NCBI RefSeq assembly: GCF_051513965.1
Contig: NZ_CP195847.1
Coordinates: forward strand, 2,108,001 to 2,172,000
Origin: Paramicrobacterium sp051513965
GTDB lineage: Bacteria; Actinomycetota; Actinomycetes; Actinomycetales; Microbacteriaceae
Direction: 5' to 3'
Length of the DNA stretch: 64,000 bases
The notes below the pieces were generated by a model. That model was not told where the DNA came from and ran no database searches. It saw only the letters and a list, made by a program, of their open reading frames with translations. The position numbers were made by a program, and so were the translations under genes. Positions within the stretch are counted from its first letter, which is position 1; the number at the start of each line of letters is the position of its first letter. Positions 52,183-59,986 of this stretch are shown in pieces.

Positions 52183-53469
52183 TCAGCCGACGATGTCGTC
52201 GACGCCTGCCTGATACTGCTCGCCCAGTTGCTTCTGCACGTCAGCCGGAGATTTCGTACCGTTCACCAGCTCCTGCAAGCCGGCGTTGAGTTCGTCGTAG
52301 AACGTTGCGGTCGGCCAGTCAGGGTAGAACGCGATACCGTCGCGCTCCGTCAGAGTGTTGAAGTTGGCAATCAGCTCCTGGCTATCCGCATCGATATCGG
52401 CCTCGTCAGCGGCGACAGGAACACCGCCGTTGTTCCCAATGAGTGCTTGGATATCTGGACGCATTGTGATGTCGATAAATTTGTACGCGAGGTCTTTGTT
52501 CTGCGCTTTCTCGGGCACTGACCACATGTTGCCTGCTGAGCCAGGGGACATCTCGGCGCCAGGGAAGAGGAACGTCCCCCAGTCAGAGTCCATCTCGGTG
52601 TTGAAGCGGTTGTACCACCAGCTTCCGGAGAAGAAGATTGGATATTCACCCGAGATGAATGCCACTCCAGCGTCCTCAGCTTTGAGTCCGGTGGAGTCCG
52701 GTGAGATGAATCCCTTGTCCGTCCAATCAGCGACGGTCTCTGTCGCATACGAGATCTCGGCCCCCTCGAAGTCCACGTCATCGGTGTACAGCTGATACGC
52801 GTCGACCCAATCGCGGTCGGCTTTCGTCAGCGCGAGCTGGTACCAGAGCTGCCCGAGCGGGTATTCAGCAGCAGCCTCAGACAGCGGTGTGATTCCCTGG
52901 TCAACGAAAGTCTGCATCACGCTGACAAACTCGTCGAGGGTAGTCGGGACCTCAAGCCCCGCGTCCGCAAACATGTCTTTGTTGTAGTAGACCTCGACGT
53001 ACTCACCATAGTTGGGCACGCCATACCAACTACCCGACCCCATGATGCCGTCTTCGTTGTACTTAGCCGTCGTCTGCAGTGAGGGCGCAAGTTTCTCGTC
53101 CCAACCGTACTTTTTGACCTGCTCATCGAGGTTGGTCAGCAGCCCCTGACTCGAGAGCAAGCCGGCAGTCGCATTTCCTTTGTTGTACTCAAGGATGTCG
53201 GGCGCTTCGTTGGAGTTGAGAACTTGACTTGCTGTAGATCGAATCTGTTCAAAGCTCTTCTCCTCGAATTGAACGGTAGCGCCCGTCTCCTCCTCGAAGA
53301 CCTTGATCGCTTCGGCCCACGCGATTCCCATTGCACTGTCCGCGTTCTCGTAATGCCAAAGAACGAGAGTATTTTCATCGTGAGAAGCTCCCCCGGAGCA
53401 CCCCGATAATGCCATCGCACTGAGTGCCGCCACGGCAACTGCCGCCGCGGCTTGTCTGCGAAGTATCAC
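52183..53469 (-). CDS. Sugar-binding lipoprotein of the xyloside importer
   Basis: A 428-residue binding protein; the signal ends MALSGCSGG (lipobox). NTLVLWHYENADSAMGIAWAEAIKVFEEETGATVQFEEKSF and FPGAEMSPGSAGNMWSVPEKAQNKDLAYKFIDI are typical of CUT1 binding proteins. It begins the operon (binding protein, two permeases, GH31, LacI), so its ligand is probably an alpha-xylose-bearing oligosaccharide. AGGAGG lies before GTG 53469. Two operator-like sites lie upstream. Confidence 0.9.
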   Translation of the reverse strand: MILRRQAAAAVAVAALSAMALSGCSGGASHDENTLVLWHYENADSAMGIAWAEAIKVFEEETGATVQFEEKSFEQIRSTASQVLNSNEAPDILEYNKGNATAGLLSSQGLLTNLDEQVKKYGWDEKLAPSLQTTAKYNEDGIMGSGSWYGVPNYGEYVEVYYNKDMFADAGLEVPTTLDEFVSVMQTFVDQGITPLSEAAAEYPLGQLWYQLALTKADRDWVDAYQLYTDDVDFEGAEISYATETVADWTDKGFISPDSTGLKAEDAGVAFISGEYPIFFSGSWWYNRFNTEMDSDWGTFLFPGAEMSPGSAGNMWSVPEKAQNKDLAYKFIDITMRPDIQALIGNNGGVPVAADEADIDADSQELIANFNTLTERDGIAFYPDWPTATFYDELNAGLQELVNGTKSPADVQKQLGEQYQAGVDDIVG

Positions 53470-53524
53470 AGCTTTACCTCCTCGTAATCCACTGCGCTTC
53501 GGTGTCTGAAATTTGAATGCAGGT

Positions 53525-53570
53525 TAAGCGTTTCGACAGATCCGAATGCTGCGAGTCTAAACGTTTCGAC
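53525..53570 (-). promoter_or_regulatory. Paired LacI-type operator sites
   Basis: TAAGCGTTTCGAC (53525-53537) and TAAACGTTTCGAC (53558-53570) are near-identical direct repeats with starts 33 bases apart, each around an AAACGTTT-like palindrome core. They lie 55-100 bases before the binding-protein start in the 220-bp gap with the divergent esterase gene. The LacI protein at 46856-47914 is the natural candidate. Confidence 0.6.
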
Positions 53571-53689
53571 GCAACGAAAACAAGACATTTGTCGAACTAA
53601 ACCACAAATCTCGATGTGGTCGAGTCCGTGAGTATCCGTCACCGGTACCGTAGAGGTGATTTCCTGTTGAAAAGAGGCCGCAAGCACCG

Positions 53690-54652
53690 ATGTATGTAGA
53701 CCTTCCCGAAGCAGAGCTCGCTGAGTACCGCAGCTCGCAGATCGATCCGACGGACTTCGACGCGTTCTGGACGCAGACGCTCGAGAGCGCTCGCGCCGCG
53801 GCATCCTCCCCTGTTCTCACCCGAGTCGAGACCGGACTCACAACGATCAACACGTACGACGTGACCTTCTCCGGGTTCGCGGGACAGCCGGTGAAGGCGT
53901 GGCTGCGGGTCCCCGCTGCGGCGAGCGCACCGCTTCCGACGGTCGTCGAGTTCGTGGGGTACGGCGGCGGGCGCGGGCACGCCCTCGACAACCTCATGTG
54001 GGCGAGTGCCGGCTTCGCACACCTGCTCATGGACACTCGCGGGCAGGGCTCCGGCTGGGCGACGGGCGACACCGCGGATGCCGACGGAACGGGCCCACAG
54101 GCACCCGGCTTCATGACTCGCGGCATCGACCACCGCGACACCTACTACTACCGACGCGTGATCACCGATGCGGTTCGGGCGCTCGAGACCGCGCGCGAAC
54201 TCGACATGACGGATGCCGCTCGCACGGCGATCACCGGTGGGAGTCAGGGCGGCGGCCTGACGCTCGCGGCCGCGGGTCTGGTGCCAGACGTTGCGGCGGC
54301 TGCGCCCTATGTTCCGTTCCTCTGCGACTTCCGACGCGCGACCGTGATCACCGACAACCACCCGTACAAGGAGATCGGCGGTTATCTCGCGGTTCACCGC
54401 GGCAAGGTCGAGGCGGTGCACGAGGTGCTCGCGTACTTCGACGGGGTGAACTTCGCCCGACGGGCGACCGCTCCCGTGCTGTTCTCGGCGAGCCTCATGG
54501 ACCCGGTATGCCCTCCGTCGACGATCTACGGCGCGTACAACGAGTGGCGCGGGCCGAAGCAGATGAACCTGTGGCAGTACAACGGGCACGAGGGCGGCGG
54601 GATCCTCGACCGGGAGAATGCACTCCGGTTCTTCCGCGAGACGATGCGCTGA
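53690..54652 (+). CDS. axe: Acetylxylan esterase / cephalosporin-C deacetylase family (CE7)
   Basis: A 320-residue alpha/beta hydrolase. YDVTFSGFAGQPVKAWLRVPA, the oxyanion region VVEFVGYGGGRG, HLLMDTRGQGSGW, the nucleophile motif TGGSQGGGLTLAAAG (Ser), the acid in LMDPVCPPSTIYGAYN and the His in NGHEGGG together define CE7. It removes acetyl groups from xylo-oligosaccharides and fits the alpha-xylosidase operon, from which it diverges. No signal peptide. Confidence 0.92.
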   Translation: MYVDLPEAELAEYRSSQIDPTDFDAFWTQTLESARAAASSPVLTRVETGLTTINTYDVTFSGFAGQPVKAWLRVPAAASAPLPTVVEFVGYGGGRGHALDNLMWASAGFAHLLMDTRGQGSGWATGDTADADGTGPQAPGFMTRGIDHRDTYYYRRVITDAVRALETARELDMTDAARTAITGGSQGGGLTLAAAGLVPDVAAAAPYVPFLCDFRRATVITDNHPYKEIGGYLAVHRGKVEAVHEVLAYFDGVNFARRATAPVLFSASLMDPVCPPSTIYGAYNEWRGPKQMNLWQYNGHEGGGILDRENALRFFRETMR

Positions 54653-54715
54653 CACTCGGCGCCCGCGACCGCCGCTGACCGCGGTGGTCGCGGCCACCAT
54701 AAACTGGAGGGCGTG

Positions 54716-55354
54716 ATGGGCGAACGGCTTTCAGATACCGGGCAGTGGCTCGAGTCGAGCGACGGCACCCGGTGGTGGTTCGACAGCGGCGCCCTGTGCC
54801 TGGACTTCGCCTACACGGGAACGATGGGCGGCGAGCCGAGGGATGCCGGTTACGGCTGGGAGCGCCTCGTCAACGCGGCGGACCTCGACGAGTGGCTCGG
54901 CGATCGCTTCGATGTCAGCGCCGCCGGTGATCGAGACCTCCGCGATGCGCATACGCTGCGGGATGCCGTGATGCACGCCGCTCAGGCGATCGCACGCGAC
55001 GAAGACGCCCAGCGCAGAGACATCGACGTCATCAACCTGTATGCCGCGACGCCCGATCTGCCGCCGCGACTCGAGGGCGGCTCCCGCCAGGCCGGACGCA
55101 CGAAGCCTCGTGCGGCGCAGGCCCTCGCCACGATCGCTCGTGACGCCGTCACTGTGCTCGGGGCCGAGCGCCCGGGCACGATCCGCACGTGCGATGCCGA
55201 GGACTGCGACCTCATCTACCTCGACACGTCACGCGCAGGCTCGCGGCGCTGGTGCTCCATGCAGCGCTGCGGCAATCGGCACAAGGTGCGTCAGCATCGA
55301 GCCCGTCAGCGTGCGAAGGCGGCCGAACGCGCCGCATCCGCTCAGCTCACCTGA
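54716..55354 (+). CDS. CGNR zinc-finger transcriptional regulator
   Basis: A 212-residue protein. The N-terminal part (WWFDSGALCLDFAYTGTMGG ... LVNAADLDEWL) is the ABATE-type stress-response domain. The C-terminal 45 residues hold the zinc finger IRTCDAEDCDLIYLDTSRAGSRRWCSMQRCGNRHKVRQHRAR with the name-giving CGNR. ATG at 54716 is five bases after GGAGG; GTG at 54713 is possible. Its 3' end overlaps the convergent next gene by 13 bases. Confidence 0.9.
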   Translation: MGERLSDTGQWLESSDGTRWWFDSGALCLDFAYTGTMGGEPRDAGYGWERLVNAADLDEWLGDRFDVSAAGDRDLRDAHTLRDAVMHAAQAIARDEDAQRRDIDVINLYAATPDLPPRLEGGSRQAGRTKPRAAQALATIARDAVTVLGAERPGTIRTCDAEDCDLIYLDTSRAGSRRWCSMQRCGNRHKVRQHRARQRAKAAERAASAQLT

Positions 55355-55935
55355 TTCGACCAGTAGCCGTCTGCACCGAGAACGGGAACGACCTCCGCGG
55401 CATCCACCGTCCCAGCGGCGACGACCGCGTCACGCTCTCCGTCGTCGATTCGCGCCTGACCCACTGTCGACGCGGTGTACAGATGCCCGACTGCACGTCC
55501 CAGTCCGGTGAACGCTGCGCCTGCCGCCGCGGCCTCGGGTGAGGAGTAGTCGATGCCGACGGTAGCGAGTGCGTCGACGACAGCCCCCGCCGTGAGCAGA
55601 GCATCGACGGCGAAGCCCGCATCGGCGGACGTCTCGGCGACGATCGCAACGCGGACGCGCTCACCGCGGTCGATCTGATGTTGGAAGACCGCCTGTGCGA
55701 CGGCCGTGCGGTTGCGCAGGGAGGCGGCGAGCACGAGTGAGGCGCTGCGGGCTGCGGCATCCATCGCATCAGCTGAGCCGGCCACGCGCTCGCCACGCTC
55801 GATGGCGCTCACGACCCTTCCGTCCGCGCCTTCCGCGAACACGATGACGCCCGCGCCCGATGAGATGCGTTGCCGACCAGCCGAGCCCCAGTCGAAGCGG
55901 ACCTCATATCGTTGCTGTTGCGCTGCTGCCGTCAC
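55342..55935 (-). CDS. 2-phosphosulfolactate phosphatase (ComB) family protein
   Basis: A 197-residue protein. VRFDWGSAGRQRI at the N-terminus, SLRNRTAVAQAVF in the middle, VAIVAETSADAGFAVDALLTAGAVVDAL, and a C-terminal AEVVPVLGADGYWSNQ resemble the ComB family. In methanogens ComB acts in coenzyme M synthesis; the role in actinobacteria is unclear, so the name describes family only. GTG 55935 lies six bases after TAGGCT (leaderless pattern). Confidence 0.65.
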   Translation of the reverse strand: MTAAAQQQRYEVRFDWGSAGRQRISSGAGVIVFAEGADGRVVSAIERGERVAGSADAMDAAARSASLVLAASLRNRTAVAQAVFQHQIDRGERVRVAIVAETSADAGFAVDALLTAGAVVDALATVGIDYSSPEAAAAGAAFTGLGRAVGHLYTASTVGQARIDDGERDAVVAAGTVDAAEVVPVLGADGYWSNQVS

Positions 55936-55950
55936 GCGACCAGCCTATGC

Positions 55951-56457
55951 TCAGTACCAGGTCGGATGCTCGCGCGGCTCAGGTATCACATCGGCGATGA
56001 CTCGGTCGTACGGCGTGCGGTCCTCGGGCGCGGGCATGCGCATGGCCTGGCGGATGAGATCCCAATCGTGACGCGTGAGCTCCACGAGCCCCGGGCGCAG
56101 CTGGATGCCCCAGTTGCGTCGGTTTCTCGTGAGGTCGAGGTGTGACCGAAGCGGCCCGATGGGCGCCTCGATCGCCGGTCGGTACCAATCCATGCGTCGG
56201 CGCCACTGCTGAGCGACGACGCCCACACGATGATCTGCCGAGTAGACGTCACCGTCGGCGACGCGGCCGATCGCGGTGAACGCCCGAAGCGGCTCTCCGT
56301 CGCGTTCTTCGCGCGGGGAGTAGTAGACGAGCCCATCGGCTTCGCCCAGCCGGCTGATCGCCTCGCGACTGCCGTGGTTCAGCTGAGCGATGCCCTTGCG
56401 CACGGCGATGCGCACGTGATCACGGTGCACCACGCCGAGCCAGAAACGTATCGCCAT
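55951..56457 (-). CDS. EVE-domain protein
   Basis: A 168-residue protein with FWLGVVHRDHVRIAVRKGIAQLNHG, LGEADGLVYYSPREERDGEPLRAFTAIGRVADGDVYSAD and FRPAIEAPI-like segments of the EVE (PUA-like) fold, which binds modified bases in nucleic acids. Length fits a single EVE domain. It lies 15 bases upstream of the ComB-like gene, but that gene appears to have its own promoter. The function is unknown; many EVE proteins accompany restriction or defence genes, yet none are seen nearby. Confidence 0.78.
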   Translation of the reverse strand: MAIRFWLGVVHRDHVRIAVRKGIAQLNHGSREAISRLGEADGLVYYSPREERDGEPLRAFTAIGRVADGDVYSADHRVGVVAQQWRRRMDWYRPAIEAPIGPLRSHLDLTRNRRNWGIQLRPGLVELTRHDWDLIRQAMRMPAPEDRTPYDRVIADVIPEPREHPTWY

Positions 56458-56503
56458 GTGCTATTTCTACCCGAACCTGCCGACACAGGGCACACTGGAG
56501 AGT

Positions 56504-56995
56504 ATGTTCGTGCAATTGAAGCTCGTACTCGATACGGATCCAGCCGCTGCCTGGCGGGCTCTGCGCTCGCCCACGGTGATGCGCGAACTGTATGCGCCGT
56601 TCGTGGACGTCGCTGTCGCGAAGGCGGGGACACGGTGGACGGATGCCGCTGACGAGGCCAGTCTTCGACTCGCCGGCCTCGTGCCCCTCGGCCGACAACT
56701 CATCAACCTGCGCTACGACGAGACGAGCCGGGCCGGTGTGAAGATCATGCGTGACACGGGAAAGCCCACGAGCGGTCCGCTCAGCACGCTGCGCAGCTGG
56801 AATCACCGTATGGCGGTCTCCGCTGCGCCTGACGATCCGGGCCGGACGCTGTTGCGTGACCGTCTGACCTTCCACGGTGCTGCCGCACCTGCGCTCTGGT
56901 ATCCGCTGTGGGCGATCTGGCAGTGGCGCGGATCGCGGCTGCGTGACATGGCTCCGAGCTGGGCCTACGACCCCCATTTGCAGCACGACGGCTGA
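56504..56995 (+). CDS. SRPBCC-like protein of unknown function
   Basis: A 163-residue protein starting MFVQLKLVLDTDPAAAWRALRSPTVMRELYAPFVDVAVA, the opening of START/SRPBCC-type ligand-binding proteins. A long central helix-strand stretch and RTLLRDRLTFHGAAAPALWYPLWAIWQWRGSRLRDMAPSW follow. The fold assignment is tentative and no ligand can be proposed. ATG 56504 follows GGAGAG; the upstream in-frame ATG at 56456 is not preferred. Confidence 0.6.
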   Translation: MFVQLKLVLDTDPAAAWRALRSPTVMRELYAPFVDVAVAKAGTRWTDAADEASLRLAGLVPLGRQLINLRYDETSRAGVKIMRDTGKPTSGPLSTLRSWNHRMAVSAAPDDPGRTLLRDRLTFHGAAAPALWYPLWAIWQWRGSRLRDMAPSWAYDPHLQHDG

Positions 56996-57050
56996 CTCTC
57001 TCTCCCCTTCTTCTCCCACCAACCAACCCACCCCACCCACCAACCACCCC

Positions 57051-57117
57051 ACCGCGCTATTTGTTCGGGTTTGCGCTACAGGAATTCCTGTAGCGCAGTT
57101 CCGATTCTGTAGCGCAG
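57051..57117 (+). repeat. 67-bp palindromic intergenic element, copy A
   Basis: Within the 334-bp gap 56996-57329. A C/A-rich, G-poor run (57001-57050) leads into CGCGCTATTTGTTC and then a perfect 26-bp palindrome (57072-57097) centred on GGAATTCC. CTGTAGCGCAG then recurs eight bases later. The element matches 3212-3278 (minus strand) with about six differences. The rest of the gap (57118-57329) is the leader of the helicase gene, with a -10-like TAAGCT at 57174-57179. Confidence 0.85.
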
Positions 57118-57329
57118 CGGGCAACCGGCAGCACACGCACGGGCTTGTGCGCGAGCTCCCAGCATCCGTCCGGTAAGCTGAACGCACTGGTGGGCTCAGT
57201 CCCCCTGCGTCGTAGAACGCTCCTTGATCCCCGGAAACGGGTCGATGACTTTTCGTACGGCGAACGAATGCGCGATCCCGCGCCTTCGCCATTCATCCGC
57301 ACCGCGGATTCCACTGCCTGAAAGGCACC

Positions 57330-58841
57330 ATGACCACTACGTCCTTCAGCACGCTCGGCGTGCCTGCACCCCTCGTCTCTGCCCTCGCGAAAGACGGCAA
57401 GACCGAGGCGTTCCCCATCCAGATCGACACACTCCCCGACACGCTCGGCGGTCGCGACGTGCTCGGCCGCGGCCGGACCGGAAGCGGCAAGACGCTCGCG
57501 TTCTCGATCCCGCTCGCCGCGCGCCTCGGCACGCAACTCGCCGGCGGCAAGCGCCGCCCGGGCCGTCCGCTCGGTCTCGTGCTCGCGCCGACTCGTGAGC
57601 TCGCGACTCAGATCGACGCCGTGCTTGCACCCCTCGCGGCGGTCTACGGCATGACGACCACGACGATCTACGGCGGCATCAACCAGCGCCGCCAGGTCGA
57701 GGCCCTGAACGCGGGCGTCGACATCGTTGTGGCGTGTCCCGGTCGTCTCGAAGACCTCATGAACCAGGGCCACGTGCGTCTCGACGCCGTCGAGGTGACG
57801 GTCCTCGACGAGGCTGATCACATGGCTGACCTGGGGTTCCTCCCGGTTGTCACGCGCATCCTCGCGGCAACGCCCGAGCATGGGCAGCGCATGCTGTTCT
57901 CGGCGACTCTCGACAACGGCGTGGACAAGCTCGTGAAGCGCTTCCTCCACAACGAGGTGCTGCACTCGGTCGATGACGAGACCAGCCCGGTCGACGCGAT
58001 GGAGCACCACGTGTTCATGGTGGCGGATGCCGAGGGCAAGAAGGCCCTCGTCGAGAAGCTGGCCTCCGGGCTTGGCCGCCGCATCCTGTTCACTCGCACC
58101 AAGCACCACGCGAAGAAGCTTGCCCGTCAGCTCACTGCCGCCGGAATTCCTGCGGTCGACCTGCACGGCAACCTCTCGCAGCCGCAGCGTGACCGCAACC
58201 TGGCCGCGTTCAGCGACGGCTCCTCTCGCGTGCTCGTGGCGACCGATGTCGCGGCTCGGGGCGTGCACGTCGACCACGTCGAGCTCGTCGTGCACGTCGA
58301 CCCGCCGATCGAGCACAAGGCGTACCTGCACCGTTCCGGCCGCACGGCCCGCGCGGGCAGCGACGGTACCGTCGTGACCGTGTGCCTTCCGACCCAGCGC
58401 GACGACCTCAAGAAGGTGCTGCGCAAGGCCGCCATCAACGTCACTCCGCAGAGCGTCTCCGCAGACTCGTCCCCGGTTGTCGAGCTCGTCGGCGAGACCG
58501 CGCCGTACGTCAAGCCGCAGCCGAAGCAGCAACCGCAGCAGGGTGGCGGAAAGTCGCAGGGCGCGAACGCTCGTCGCAAGCGCGCGGCGCGTGAGGGTCG
58601 TCAGGGGCAGGATGCCGCCCGCGTCGGTCGCTCGCGTCAGCAGGCGGACTCCGGTCGCCCCCGCCGCGATCGCTCCGGTCGTCCGGACTCCGTGAAGGCG
58701 GGTGCTCCCCAGTCGGGGGCCGCGGCCTCGAACGGTCGTCGTTCCGGCCAGGACCGTCGCTCGTCGGGTCGCTCGGGTGCGCCGGCGTACAGCACGTCGT
58801 CGACGGGCTCACGCACGCACCGTCGCGTCTCTACACGCTGA
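57330..58841 (+). CDS. DEAD-box RNA helicase
   Basis: A 503-residue helicase. Motif Q/I region AFPIQIDTLPDTLGGRDVLGRGRTGSGKTLAFSIP, motif Ia LVLAPTRELATQI, motif II VLDEADHMADLGF, motif III SATLDN, and in domain 2 VDLHGNLSQPQRDRNLAAFSDGSSRVLVATDVAARGVHV and HRSGRTARAGSDG. A ~110-residue C-terminal tail is rich in Arg, Gly, Gln and Ser, as in cold-shock helicases (DeaD/RhlE types). A leader of ~150 bases from a TAAGCT -10 site contains a CCCG-GAAA-CGGG hairpin. A strong terminator follows. Confidence 0.92.
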   Translation: MTTTSFSTLGVPAPLVSALAKDGKTEAFPIQIDTLPDTLGGRDVLGRGRTGSGKTLAFSIPLAARLGTQLAGGKRRPGRPLGLVLAPTRELATQIDAVLAPLAAVYGMTTTTIYGGINQRRQVEALNAGVDIVVACPGRLEDLMNQGHVRLDAVEVTVLDEADHMADLGFLPVVTRILAATPEHGQRMLFSATLDNGVDKLVKRFLHNEVLHSVDDETSPVDAMEHHVFMVADAEGKKALVEKLASGLGRRILFTRTKHHAKKLARQLTAAGIPAVDLHGNLSQPQRDRNLAAFSDGSSRVLVATDVAARGVHVDHVELVVHVDPPIEHKAYLHRSGRTARAGSDGTVVTVCLPTQRDDLKKVLRKAAINVTPQSVSADSSPVVELVGETAPYVKPQPKQQPQQGGGKSQGANARRKRAAREGRQGQDAARVGRSRQQADSGRPRRDRSGRPDSVKAGAPQSGAAASNGRRSGQDRRSSGRSGAPAYSTSSTGSRTHRRVSTR

Positions 58842-58882
58842 CACGGGCTCGTCGCCCGCACTGACTTTGGGGCACATTGAAA

Positions 58883-58907
58883 GAGGCGGACCCGCTGGGT
58901 CCGCCTC
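58883..58907. terminator. Terminator after the helicase gene
   Basis: A perfect 11-base stem GAGGCGGACCC / GGGTCCGCCTC with a three-base loop, followed on the plus strand by GTTCATT. The convergent gene stops at 58910, so it may act on both strands. Confidence 0.75.
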
Positions 58908-58909
58908 GT

Positions 58910-59437
58910 TCATTCAGCTGCGGGGTTGAGCCGCTGAAACAGAATGTGGTCCTGCCACTTCCCGTTGATGCGCACATACCGTGGGGCGAGTCCGTATCGT
59001 TCGAAGCCGGCCTTCGTCAGAACGCGCTGCGACCGCAGGTTGTGCACGAGAGTTCCGGCCTCGAGCCGGTGCAGAACGAGTTCGTCGAATGCGTGACGCA
59101 CGACAGCCTCGACCGCGTCGGTCGCGTACCCTCGGCCGCCGGCACGTTCGGCGACCCAGTAGCCGATGCTCGCAGACTGGAATGCGCCGCCGACGATGCT
59201 GTTGATCGTGATGCGACCGACAACGTCACCGCTCTCGTCGAGAATCGCGAAGGGCACACTGTGGCCGACTTCGTGGGCTTCGAGCGCTCGTTCGATCTCG
59301 GCGCTCTGCCCGGCGACGGTGAAGTATGCATCCCCGCGGATCGGCTCCCACGGAGTGAGAAAGCTTCTGCTCTCTGCGACCAGCTCGGCGAGAACTGCCG
59401 CGTCGGTCGGCCGCAGAAGGCGCACAGCATCACGCAT
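58910..59437 (-). CDS. RimJ-type GNAT acetyltransferase
   Basis: A ~175-residue GNAT. VRLLRPTDAAVLAELVAESRSFLTPWEPIRGDAYFT at the N-terminus, SIGYWVAERAGGRGYATDAVEAVVRHAF for acetyl-CoA binding and LHRLEAGTLVHNLRSQRVLTKAGFERYGLAPRYVRINGKWQDHILFQRL match RimJ/ribosomal-protein acetyltransferases. The start is uncertain: ATG 59437 gives the normal family N-terminus, while ATG 59488 would add 17 residues (MPHRAVAHDWTQRHDWT). Confidence 0.85.
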   Translation of the reverse strand: MRDAVRLLRPTDAAVLAELVAESRSFLTPWEPIRGDAYFTVAGQSAEIERALEAHEVGHSVPFAILDESGDVVGRITINSIVGGAFQSASIGYWVAERAGGRGYATDAVEAVVRHAFDELVLHRLEAGTLVHNLRSQRVLTKAGFERYGLAPRYVRINGKWQDHILFQRLNPAAE

Positions 59438-59506
59438 TGTCCAATCATGTCGCTGCGTCCAGTCATGCGCAACGGCTCGATGTGGCATCCGTCATAGACT
59501 CACGCT

Positions 59507-59983
59507 ATGCATGTACGCCCAGCTGAGCCCGCAGATGCGGAGGCGATCGCACGCGTTCACGTGCAGTCACATCGCGAGGCGTACACCGGGCTCGTCTCAG
59601 CCGTGGCGCTGAAGCGACGCACGATCGACGACCGGATTCAGGTCTGGCGTTCGGCCACGACGGATTCTCAGATCAGCGTCGCGGTGGCCCTCGACGGCGC
59701 CGACAACGTCATCGGCTTCGCGTCGACCTGCCCGTCACGCGATTCGCCGCCGGTGCGAGATACCGAGCTGCAGTCGCTCTATGTTCTGCAACGCTGGTAC
59801 GGCTCAGGTGCGGGCCAGTCGTTGTTGGATGCCGTGCTCGGCGACCGGCCCGCCTCACTGTGGGTCCTCGCAGCCAACCCGCGTGCGCGAGCGTTCTATG
59901 TGCGCAACGGATTCTCCACGGATGGCGTGGAGCAGGAGCATCCTGGTTTCGGCAATGCCCTCATCGTGCGCATGGTGCGCTGA
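59507..59983 (+). CDS. GNAT acetyltransferase, paralogue of 61165-61680
   Basis: A 158-residue GNAT with VRPAEPADAEAIARVHVQSHREAYTGLVSAVAL, LQSLYVLQRWYGSGAGQSLLDAVLG and ANPRARAFYVRNGFSTDG. Its order of motifs matches the other GNAT beyond corA. Substrate unknown. ATG lies six bases after TAGACT (leaderless pattern), in the short divergent gap with the RimJ-type gene. Confidence 0.87.
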   Translation: MHVRPAEPADAEAIARVHVQSHREAYTGLVSAVALKRRTIDDRIQVWRSATTDSQISVAVALDGADNVIGFASTCPSRDSPPVRDTELQSLYVLQRWYGSGAGQSLLDAVLGDRPASLWVLAANPRARAFYVRNGFSTDGVEQEHPGFGNALIVRMVR

Positions 59984-59986
59984 CCG

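Noticed and set aside
55951..56457. EVE-domain gene as part of a defence island
   Set aside because: No restriction, methylase, nuclease or toxin-antitoxin gene is nearby; the neighbours are ordinary metabolic or regulatory genes.
56420..58532. Minus-strand frames crossing the palindromic element at 57051-57117
   Set aside because: They are opposite well-supported genes (SRPBCC-like gene and DEAD-box helicase); their shared peptides come only from translating the repeat.
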